A stretch of 64,000 bases of DNA from the NCBI GenBank assembly GCA_964247055.1, contig OZ176054.1, forward strand, positions 4,712,001-4,776,000, read 5' to 3'. This document shows positions 43,396-51,039 of this stretch, piece after piece (the first letter of the stretch is position 1; every line of letters starts with the position of its first letter). Both the position numbers and the translations under genes were made by a program. The DNA is from Paragordius varius (Eukaryota > Nematomorpha). The notes under the pieces are model-generated. The model searched no databases, was not told the DNA's origin, and was given only the letters and a program-made list of their open reading frames with translations.

Positions 43396-46300
43396 TGGAT
43401 TATATAAATTGATTGTTGAAAAGTGATGGTTGTTTGTTGGATATTCTAATATTAGCATGGGTAATATATTTTGATTGTTGAAAGTGATGGTTGATTGTTG
43501 GATATCCCAATATTAGCATGGGTAATATAAATTGATTGTTGAAAAGTGATGGTTGATTGTTGGATATTCTAATATTAGCATGGGTAATATAAATTGATTG
43601 TTGAAAGTGATGGTTGATTGTTGGATATTCTAATATTAGCATGGGTAATATAAATTTAGTGTGTAAAAGTGATGGTTGATTGTTGGATATTCTAATATTA
43701 GCATGGGTAATATAAATTGATTGTTGAAAGTGATGGTTGATTTTTGGATATTCTAATATTAGCATGGTTAAAATTAATTTACTGTTGAAAAGTGATGGTT
43801 GATTGGATGTTCTATTAGCATGGGTTATATAAATTGATTGTTGAAAAGTGATGGTCGATTGTTGGATATTCAAATATTAGCATGGGTTATATAAATTGAT
43901 TGTTGAAAGTGATGGTTGATTGTTGGATATTCAAATATTAGCTTGGGTTATATAAATTGATTGTTGAAAAGTGATGGTTGATTGTTGGATATTCTAATAT
44001 TAGCATGGGTAATTTAAATGTAGTGTGTAAAAGTGATGGTCGATTGTTGGATATTTAAATATTAGCATGGGTTATATAAATTGATTGTTGAAAGTGATGG
44101 TTGATTGTTGGATATTCAAATATTAGCTTGGGTTATATAAATTGATTGTTGAAAAGTGATCGTCGATTGTTGGATATTCAAATATTAGCATGGGTTATAT
44201 AAAGTGATTGTTGAAAGTGATGGTTGATTGTTGGATATTCAAATATTAGCTTGGGTTATATAAATTGATTGTTGAAAAGTGATGGTTGATTGTTGGATAT
44301 TCTAATATTAGCATGGGTGATATAAATTTAGTGTGTAAATGATGGTTGATTGTTGGATATTCTAATATTAGCATGGGTTATATAAATTGATTGTTGAAAA
44401 GTGATGGTTGTTTGTTGGATATTCTAATATTAGCATGGGTAATATAAATTGATTGTTGAAATTATGGTTGATTGTTGGATATCCCAATATTAGCATGGGT
44501 AATATAAATTGATTTTTGAAAAGTGATGGTTGATTGTTGGATATTCTAATATTAGCATAGGTAATATAAATTTAGTGTGTAAAAGTGATGGTCGATTGTT
44601 GGATATTCAAATATTAGCATGGGTTATATAAATTGATTGTTGAAAGTGATGGGATTGTTGGATATTCTAATATTAGCATGGGTAATATAAATTAATTGTT
44701 GAAAAGTGATGGTTGATTGTGGGATAGTCTAATATTAGCATGGGTAATATAAATTAATTGTTGAAAAGTGATGGTTGATTGTTGGATATTCTAATATTAG
44801 CATGGATAATATAAATTGATTGTTGAAAAGTCATGGTTGATTGTTGGATATTCAAATATTAGCATGAATAATATAAATTAATTGTTGAAAAGTGATGGTT
44901 GATTGTTGGATATTCTAATATTATCATGGGTAATATAAATTGATTGTTGAAAAGTCATAATTGATTGTTGGATATTCTAATATTAACATGGGTAATATAA
45001 ATTGATTGTTGAAAAGTGATGGTTGATTGTTGGATATTCTAATATTAGCATGGGTAATATAAATTAATTGTTGAAAAGTGATGGTTGATTGTTGGATATT
45101 CTAATATTAGCATGGGTAATATAAATTGATTGTTGAAAAGTGATGGTTGATTGTTGGATATCCCAATATTAGCATGGGTAATATAAATTGATTGTTGAAA
45201 AGTGATGGTTGATTGTTGGATATTCTAATATTAGCATGGTTAAAATAAATTTATTGTTGAAAGTGATGGTTGATTGTTGGATATTCTAATATTAGCATGG
45301 TTAAAATAAATTTATTGTTGAAAGTGATGGTTGATTGTTGGATATTCTAATATTAGCATGGTTAAAATAAATTGATTGTTGAAAAGTTATAGTTGATTGT
45401 TGGATATTCTAATATTAGCATGGGTAATATAAATTGATTGTTGAAAAGTGATGGTTGATTGTTGGATATTCTAATATTAGCATGGGTAATATAAATTGAT
45501 TGTTGAAAGTGATGGTTGATTGTTGGATATTCTAATATTAGCATGGTTAAAATTAATTTACTGTTGAAAAGTGATGGTTGATTGGATGTTCTATTAGCAT
45601 GGGTAATATAAATTGATTGTTGAAAAGTGATGGTCGATTGTTGGATATTCAAATATTAGCATGGGTTATATAAATTGATTGTTGAAAGTGATGGTTGATT
45701 GTTGGATATTCAAATATTAGCCTGGGTTATATAAATTGATTGTTGAAAAGTGATGGTTGATTGTTGGATATTCTAATATTAGCATGGGTAATATAAATTG
45801 ATTGTTGAAAGTGATGGTCGATTGTTGGATATTCAAATATTAGCATGGGTAATATAAATTGATTGTTGAAAGTGATGGTTTATTGTTGGATATTCTAATA
45901 TTAGCACGGTTAAAATAAAATTATTGTTGAAAGTGATGGTTGATTGTTGGATATTCTAATATTAGCATGGTTAAAATAAATTTATTGTTGAAAGTGATGG
46001 TTGATTGTTGGATATTCTAATATTAGCATGGTTAAAATAAATTTATTGTTGAAAGTGATGGTTGATTGTTGGATATTCTAATATTAGCATGGTTAAAATA
46101 AATTGATTGTTGAAAAGTTATAGTTGATTGTTGGATATTCTAATATTAGCATGGGTAATATAAATTGAATGTTGAAAGTGATGGTCGATTGTTGGATATT
46201 CAAATATTAGCATGGGTAATATAAATTTATTGTTGAAAGTGATGGTTGATTGTTGGATATTCAAATATTAGCATAGGTTATATAAATTGATTGTTGAAAA

Positions 46301-46797
46301 GTGATGGTTGATTGTTGAATATTCTAATATTAGCATGGGTAATATAAATTAATTGTTGAAAGGTGATGGTTGATTGTTGGATATTCTAATATTAGCATGG
46401 GTAATATAAATTGATTGTTGAAAGTGATGGTTGATTGTTGGATATTCTAATATTAGCATGGTTAAAATTAATTTACTGTTGAAAAGTGATGGTTGATTGG
46501 ATGTTCTATTAGCATGGGTAATATAAATTGATTGTTGAAAAGTGATGGTCGATTGTTGGATATTCAAATATTAGCATGGGTTATATAAATTGATTGTTGA
46601 AAGTGATGGTTGATTGTTTGATATTCTAATATTAGCTTGGGTAATATGAATTGATTGTTGAAAAGTGATGGTTGATTGTTGGATATTCTAATATTAGCAT
46701 GGGTAATATAAATTGATTGTTGAAAGTGATGGTTGATTGTTGGATATCCCAATATTAGCATGGGTAATATAAATTGATTGTTGAAAAGTTATGGTTG
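43396..46797 (+). repeat. Mixed-order satellite next to the retroelement
   Basis: Monomers continue without a clear long period. The block includes an A4-type run (about 44.7-45.2 kb), several CATGGTTAAAATAAATT monomers in a row (45.2-46.1 kb) and isolated private changes. Nothing other than satellite is visible. Confidence 0.8.
46793..46797. repeat. Target-site duplication GGTTG, left
   Basis: Five bases, GGTTG, immediately left of the element, identical to 50900-50904. They lie at a fixed place in the satellite monomer (TTATGGTTGATTG). One copy plus the flanks restores an ordinary monomer. Confidence 0.93.
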
Positions 46798-46815
46798 TGT
46801 TAAAAGGGTTATCAT
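46798..46815. repeat. 18-bp terminal inverted repeat, left end
   Basis: Reads TGTTAAAAGGGTTATCAT on the + strand and is the exact reverse complement of the other end (50882-50899). Beyond 18 bp the ends differ (TGTTG against CATAC). It starts with TG, as integrase substrates usually do. Confidence 0.95.
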
Positions 46816-46888
46816 TGTTGTTTAAGTTGTTGGTTAAGTTTTTAGTCTTTTCGTTATTATCATTGTTGTTTAAGTTTTTAGTCTTTTC
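46809..46888 (-). repeat. Short direct repeats in the integrase tail
   Basis: TTATCATTGTTGTTTAAG occurs at 46809-46826 and 46857-46874, and AAGTTTTTAGTCTTTT at 46836 and 46872. On the element's strand they encode an Asn/Lys-rich tail containing KTKNLNNN twice. The first repeat overlaps the terminal inverted repeat. Confidence 0.75.
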
Positions 46889-48048
46889 CTCACTTCTCCC
46901 TTCTTCTCCTTCGGCCGACCAATCCATGCGATTCCTTAATTGATCAGCATGTTTGCGGATGATTTTGCCATTGTCGTTGACATTGTACGATAACCATCCC
47001 GTTCTGTCGACGATTTGTCCCTCCCTCCAACCAGAACACAATTCATTCTTGATCTATTTTGCCCCTTTTCAAACTCCTGCGGAATGTCGGGAGTATCCAT
47101 GAATTCGTTGGGTTTCGTTTTCATCCATGTTAATGGGCTTTGCATAGTTCTTTTTAAAAACAAATGCGCGGGAGTCTCCTTCGTAGAACTGTGATGCGTG
47201 TTTCGGTAAGCCCATAAGATTTGGTTTAATCTTCGTACTGGGTCTGCGGAAAGGTCTGCGGAAAGTGGGGTTGACATTGAATAATGATTTTTTAGAGTGT
47301 AAATTACCCTCTCTACCAACCCATTTGTTCGGGGGTGGTAGGGAGCTGATGTTACGTGTTTTATATTAGAGGAAGCTAAAGTTCTCTCAAACTCCCCCGA
47401 TTTAAAATAAGAGCCGTTATCAGTAACCACCACTTTTGGGTACCCATACCGGCAAAAACAGGTTTCTAAAAACTTAAGGATATTACCGGTATTCACAGAA
47501 CGTAACGTTTCTACCTCCACCCAGCGGGTGCAATGATCAATTAGTACCACCCAGTATAAATTGTCAATGGGTCCAGCGATATCTAGGTGGAGCCGTTCCC
47601 ATATGGTTGTATTCCCGTTCCATTGATAGGTGGGATTTTCGGGTACATTTGGGCGCAGCCTTTGACAATTTTGGCAACTACGCACCCATTTATCGATATC
47701 TTGGCTCAACCCGGGCCAATAAACCTTTTCACGGCCTAATAGTTTCATGGCTTGTATTCCCGGATGGCCACTATGCAGGTATCTTAAAATATCTGGCTTA
47801 ATTTTGTTCGGGATTATTACCCGATCTCCCACAAATAATAGACCGTATGCATCCTCAATTTCATTTTTTATTGCTATGAAAGGCTTGACCAGGGGGTCCG
47901 TCCAATTATTAGATCTTAGGGCTACTTTTAACTTTGCTATAGTAGGATCCTTCATAGACTCTTGATAGATAATTTCTCTATTTAAATTTAATTCGTTGGA
48001 CCAAATCAAATGAACATTGCTACTTTCATCGTCTTTCTCAAACGCCAT
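46816..48048 (-). pseudogene. pol: Integrase region of the Ty3/Gypsy element
   Basis: The integrase inserts element DNA into the host chromosome. The N-terminal zinc-binding part shows LHSGHPG followed about 30 residues on by CQNC (HHCC type). The core shows the catalytic triad: D in LHLDIAGP, D in VVVTDNGSYF and E in NGLVERV, with 35 residues between the last two, as usual for this family. Recognisable C-terminal sequence includes KHADQLR (near 46,940), typical of the Gypsy integrase tail, and then an Asn/Lys-rich stretch that reaches the element's edge. The region lies after RNase H in the order expected for Ty3/Gypsy. It is treated as a fossil and is not intact as a whole. Confidence 0.9.
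46893..46912 (-). other. Purine run near the 3' end (possible polypurine tract)
   Basis: Twenty consecutive pyrimidines on the + strand, hence purines on the element's strand. In LTR elements such a tract primes plus-strand synthesis just before the 3' LTR. Here it also lies within Glu/Gly/Arg/Lys-rich coding sequence, so it may be only a codon effect. Confidence 0.3.
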
Positions 48049-48188
48049 CGGCTCCTGGTTTTCAATGGGGAGTCTCGATAGGCAGTCAGCTATGTTTTCT
48101 GTACCAGGGTGATATTCTATGTTAAAATCGAATACCGATGTTCTAGTTATCCAGCGTACTAGCTTACAATTATTAATTTTAGATCTCT

Positions 48189-48461
48189 TTGAGGCCCAAA
48201 TAGTTTCACTAAAGGTTTGTGGTCCGTTTGTATTATAAATTTCCTGCCATACAAAAAGGTTTTAAACTTCTCTAACGCTATTAGGATAGATTTTGCTTCT
48301 CGCTCAATTACTGAATAGTTTCCTTCAGCCTGAGAGCATTTTTTTGACGTGTAGGCGATCGGGCGATTACCCGCTGTTGTTCTATGTGATAAAATAGCAC
48401 CGTATCCCGACATTGACGCGTCGGTTTCCAAGACTATAGGTAGTTTGGGATTATACGGATG
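48189..48461 (-). pseudogene. pol: RNase H region of the Ty3/Gypsy element
   Basis: RNase H removes the RNA strand of the RNA/DNA hybrid during reverse transcription. Visible motifs are LETDASMSGYGAIL (first acidic residue), NYSVIEREAKSIL (acidic pair) and IIQTDHKPL (third acidic residue), in the order and spacing known for Gypsy RNase H. After it comes a connection with YHPGTENIADCLSRLP, the usual link between RNase H and integrase in this superfamily. Part of pol; fossil. Confidence 0.9.
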
Positions 48462-48563
48462 CAAGGAACTACTCTGGCAGATCAAGTCTTTAGCTTTTTT
48501 GAATATCGAATCATGCGTTAGCGTCCAACACCATTTTTGTTTGTTACCTGCTAATTTATGTAG

Positions 48564-49398
48564 TTCTCCCATTAAAATGCTTAGGGAAGGGATGAATTTT
48601 GCATGAAAATTAAGTAAACCCAAAAATGATCTAAGAGTGGTTTTGTTGGTCGGGGTCGGGCACTCTTGGATGGCTTTAATTTTGTTTGGGGAGGGCTTAA
48701 TGCAATTTTCAGAAATAATGTGACCAAGATATTCTACAGATGGTTGAAAAAGTTTTATTTTATCTTTGCGCAATTTTAATCCCATTGTCTCCAATTTGGT
48801 AAATACCTTTATTAGGTTGTCCTTGTGCTTTGTCTCGGTTTCTCCTGTCACGATAACGTCATCTAAATAAACGGCTGTACCTGCGCAATCTTTTAATAAC
48901 TCGTCCATTATTTGTTGAAAGAAACTTGGGGCGCAATTCAACCCGAAAGGCAATCGTTTATACTTATAAAACCCCTTATGTGTCGAAATTGTTAGTAAGT
49001 GCTGTATCTGGGTCTACTGGAATTTGAAAATAGGCGTCTTTCAAATCTAGTGTCGAGAAAGATTTGCCGAAGGAAATTTTTGAGATGAGGTCGTCAAAGG
49101 TTGGGATTATGTATTGCGGCGGTTTTATGTGTGGATTTATACTTATTTTAAAATCCGCGCATATTCTAAGCTCTTTATTAGGTTTTATAATATTTACAGT
49201 AGGGCTGGACCAAACGATTCTAGTCTTTTTTGGATCAACAGGCTCAATTATATCCAGTTTTACCAATCTATTTATCTCATCCTCCACTTTGCTTTGTAAT
49301 GATAGTGGCACCCTTCTACTTGGAAAAATTCTACCACAATTATTATTACTTAAAAACACTTTAATCGGGTCGCCCTTCCAGCAACCAAGGCCCTCAGA
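48564..49398 (-). pseudogene. pol: Reverse transcriptase region of the Ty3/Gypsy element
   Basis: The reverse transcriptase copies element RNA into DNA in virus-like particles. The fingers/palm part shows SSPTVNIIKPNKELRICAD and then LDLKDAYFQIP, which holds the first catalytic Asp. Further on come MPFGLNCAPSFFQ and the active-site box YLDDVIV, then VEYLGHIIS and LRSFLGLLNF, all standard Gypsy RT blocks. The YLDD box and the following RNase H place it in Ty3/Gypsy, not in LINE or Copia groups. Part of pol; fossil. Confidence 0.93.
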
Positions 49399-49470
49399 AA
49401 ATAACTTGCTAAATTTGTTATATATATCATATGAAGATAAGTTATTTATTATTACATGATTGGGTAATTT

Positions 49471-49773
49471 TAAATTAAATTGTTTTATCCAGTCCATTCC
49501 AAATATTGATGGTAAGTTGTTGTTTATAATAAAGCACTCTAGAATGTGCGTTCTTTTATCTAATTCAACCTGTAATTTGCATTTACCTAATGTTTTTATA
49601 CGATTATTATTGTATGCATGTATGAAAATATTATTGTTATCAAAATCTAGTGCTGGCTTGCCGAGACGGCACCAGTTTTTATAATTTATGATTGAAATAT
49701 CGGCACCCGTATCAAAAATCATTTCAATAGGAATATTATTTATTTTAGGAACAATTTGGGGTTTTTTTGTCTT
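49471..49773 (-). CDS. pol: Aspartic protease region of the Ty3/Gypsy element
   Basis: A retropepsin-type protease that would cut the Gag-Pol precursor. The active-site motif is FDTGAD (about residues 289-294 of the gag-started frame), preceded by the usual hydrophobic strand IPIEMI. The family's C-terminal strand appears as PSIFGMDWI. It is continuous with gag in one frame, without the gag/pol frame change many relatives use. It is a part of the fossil element, not a host gene. Confidence 0.88.
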
Positions 49774-49794
49774 ATTAAAAAGGGAATATGCTTT

Positions 49795-50580
49795 AAACAC
49801 TACCTTACAACATCGAGCAAAGTGGTTTGAACGATGGCATCTATAACATTCTTTCCCATAGGCAGGGCAATGTCCCAACGTATGAGTCGTCCCACATTTT
49901 GTGCAGGTTCGTCGGTTATTATTACTATGGCTGCTCTTTGATTGGTGAAGTGTGGCTATTTCGTTTATTTCACCATTACTACTGTGGTTCTTATTATTGT
50001 TACTTTTATTATCATTATCAATATTGATGGACAGCACTTCTGTATTCGTTAGTCCATCTCGTGCCTTCTCATGTGATAAAGCAATATTTACCACCGTATT
50101 TAGAGAAACGGGAGCCCCGTTTTCTAAAGCTTCTGGGAACCGTGTGAATAGTTCCATTTCCACGGCTTGCTCGTCTAACCCGGCGATGAATACATCTCTG
50201 ATGTGCTCGTCAATGTTTGACGAGAACCGGCAGTGGATGGCCATTTGTTTAACTCTTAACAGGAATTCTGTGAACGTTTCCGTTCTCCCCCTCTTCATTT
50301 TAATTAAATCAAAACGCGACGAAAAAATATTCCTTGAGGGGGAGAAGATTTTTATGCCGGCGTTTAAAAGATCTGGGAATGGTGTGTCGTCTATTGCTTG
50401 TGGATAGAAATAATTTTCAATTTTATTAATATTTTCGATTCCTCCGAAAGCCAACAAACATGCTTTCATATTTTCATCGGTGGCTGCGACGTTCTTGACC
50501 TCTAAATTGCGTTTAATATATGTAATATAATTTGTAAACTCAACATTTGGATTAAAACATGATAAATTAATTTTTTCCAT
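49795..50580 (-). CDS. gag: Gag-like region with two zinc knuckles
   Basis: A structural protein that packages element RNA. The start chosen is the Met at 50578-50580, the first one downstream of the LTR-like block. The first 150 or so residues form an alpha-rich capsid-like part, with FSSRFDLIKMKRGRTETF and FLLRVKQMAIHCRF resembling Gypsy Gag. An Asn/Ser-rich linker follows at about residues 183-222. Two zinc knuckles come next: CTKCGTTHTLGHC (CX2CX3HX4C, about 226-238) and CYRCHRSNHFARCC (CX2CX4HX4C, about 245-258). The double knuckle is typical of animal Mag / K02A2.6-like Gypsy elements. The frame continues into the protease. Part of the fossil element. Confidence 0.88.
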
Positions 50581-50591
50581 AGACCGCGCCA
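50581..50591 (-). other. Possible primer-binding site
   Basis: On the element's strand TGGCGCGGTCT begins 2 bases after the CA end of the LTR-like block. TGGCGC- starts are common in Gypsy primer sites, where they pair with a tRNA 3' CCA end. The tRNA was not identified. An 18-base site would overlap the gag start codon, which is unusually tight. Confidence 0.45.
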
Positions 50592-50627
50592 GTTGACAAA
50601 TAGTTAATATAAATTATAAAGGATATA

Positions 50628-50638
50628 TTTATTTATTT
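50628..50638 (-). promoter_or_regulatory. Possible polyadenylation signal
   Basis: AATAAATAAAT on the element's strand, about 65 bp downstream of the TATA-like box and about 35 bp before the end of the LTR-like block. AT-rich surroundings make chance occurrence possible. Confidence 0.4.
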
Positions 50639-50695
50639 AGTATAACATCAAAACTGAATAATATAATATAATGTGTTCTGTGCGTTACAATGATT

Positions 50696-50704
50696 CCTTA
50701 TATA
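50696..50704 (-). promoter_or_regulatory. TATA-like box of the retroelement
   Basis: TATATAAGG on the element's strand, about 195 bp inside the LTR-like block and about 115 bp before the gag start. It fits a promoter driving gag-pol. Whether it is used is unknown. Confidence 0.45.
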
Positions 50705-50881
50705 CATTAGGAAATTTGGTTATTGCATTCACAAGGATAAAGTTGTGTGGTTTAAACGTTGTTAAAGATAATAAGTATAAATAAAATAATTTGCATTCAC
50801 AACCAAGGTAATATATATTTTTAACGTAACAAGGACCAAAGTGTATTATGCACTAAAAAAGAGAAGGATAATTTGCGTATG

Positions 50882-50899
50882 ATGATAACCCTTTTAACA
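50882..50899. repeat. 18-bp terminal inverted repeat, right end
   Basis: ATGATAACCCTTTTAACA on the + strand, the exact inverse of 46798-46815. It forms the outer edge of the LTR-like block. Confidence 0.95.
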
Positions 50900-50904
50900 G
50901 GTTG
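50900..50904. repeat. Target-site duplication GGTTG, right
   Basis: GGTTG directly right of the element, identical to 46793-46797. Five-base duplications are usual for Gypsy-type integrases. Confidence 0.93.
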
Positions 50905-51039
50905 ATTGTTGGATAATCTAATATTAGCATGGGTAATATAAATTAATTGTTGAAAAGTGATGGTTGATTGTTGGATATTCTAATATTAGCATGGGTAATA
51001 TAAAATGATTGTTGAAAGTGATGGTTTATTGTTGGATAT

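Larger units (their letters stand above)
1..46797 (+). repeat. AT-rich 61/62-bp satellite array, left arm
   Basis: Uninterrupted head-to-tail satellite. The commonest 62-bp monomer begins GTGATGGTTGATTGTTGGAT, continues ATTCTAATATTAGCATGGGT, then AATATAAATTGATTGTTGAA and ends AA. A 61-bp form has GAAAG in place of GAAAAG at the monomer junction. Hand count of the 62-mer gives A 20, T 25, G 15, C 2 (27% GC). All monomers read face the same way. Recurrent variants include TTTAGTGTGTAAAAG, GTTAAAATTAATTTACTG, a shortened monomer with GATTGGATGTTCTATTAGC, a 35-bp stub ending TTAGCA, and CC or AA replacing CT after GGATAT. No gene, tRNA or unrelated insertion was seen in this arm. Function is unknown; pericentromeric or other heterochromatic satellite is inferred only from composition and size. 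Confidence 0.98.
46798..50899 (-). mobile_element. Ty3/Gypsy retroelement, broken, with inverted terminal repeats
   Basis: A 4,102-bp element inserted in the satellite, transcribed toward the left. In its own sense the order is LTR-like block, primer-site-like sequence, gag with two zinc knuckles, aspartic protease, reverse transcriptase, RNase H, integrase. This order is diagnostic of Ty3/Gypsy rather than Copia, and the gag zinc knuckles resemble animal Mag or K02A2.6-like lineages. It is bounded by a 5-bp duplication GGTTG and by an 18-bp perfect inverted repeat starting TG and ending CA. No second direct LTR copy is recognisable, and no envelope gene is seen. It looks broken, with about three breaks, but still holds long open stretches, so it is probably fairly young. 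Age cannot be read from an LTR pair. It is the only non-satellite sequence in the window and is not duplicated with the array. Confidence 0.95.
50594..50899 (-). repeat. LTR-like block, 306 bp, at the 5' side of the element
   Basis: On the element's strand it runs from TGTTAAAAGG to TTTGTCA (TG...CA), stops 2 bases before the primer-site-like sequence, and contains a TATA-like box and AATAAATAAATA in promoter-then-polyA order. GCATTCACAA occurs twice inside it (50725 and 50793 on the + strand). This is the layout of a Gypsy LTR. No direct copy of it is seen at the other side of the element, so the LTR label rests on internal signals only. Confidence 0.6.

Noticed and set aside
700-46767. Many minus-strand open frames beginning MNIQQSTITF or MLILEYPTIN within the left satellite
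   Set aside because: They are the satellite read in rotating frames. They have no start context, domain or independent conservation, and they vary only as the DNA repeat varies.
1-46797. CRISPR array
   Set aside because: The repeats adjoin without unique spacers, and the period is a plain satellite monomer in eukaryote-like DNA.
46798-46892. A 95-bp 3' LTR starting at TG after the purine run and ending at CA
   Set aside because: It shares nothing with the LTR-like block at the other side except the inverted 18 bp, so the TG start is probably chance.
46798-46940. Envelope gene or extra 3' reading frame
   Set aside because: Only about 140 bp lies between the last clear integrase motif and the edge, and it reads as the integrase tail.
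47607-50407. Plus-strand open frames of 60-150 residues across the retroelement
   Set aside because: They lie opposite gag, RT and integrase coding and show no recognisable family. They are shadows of the minus-strand frames.
46798-50899. DNA transposon of the Ginger type, suggested by inverted repeats plus integrase
   Set aside because: Gag, protease, RT and RNase H are all present in Gypsy order, which Ginger elements lack.
46798-50899. DIRS-type element, suggested by inverted ends
   Set aside because: The recombinase is a DDE integrase with HHCC and D,D35E residues, not a tyrosine recombinase, and a target duplication is present.
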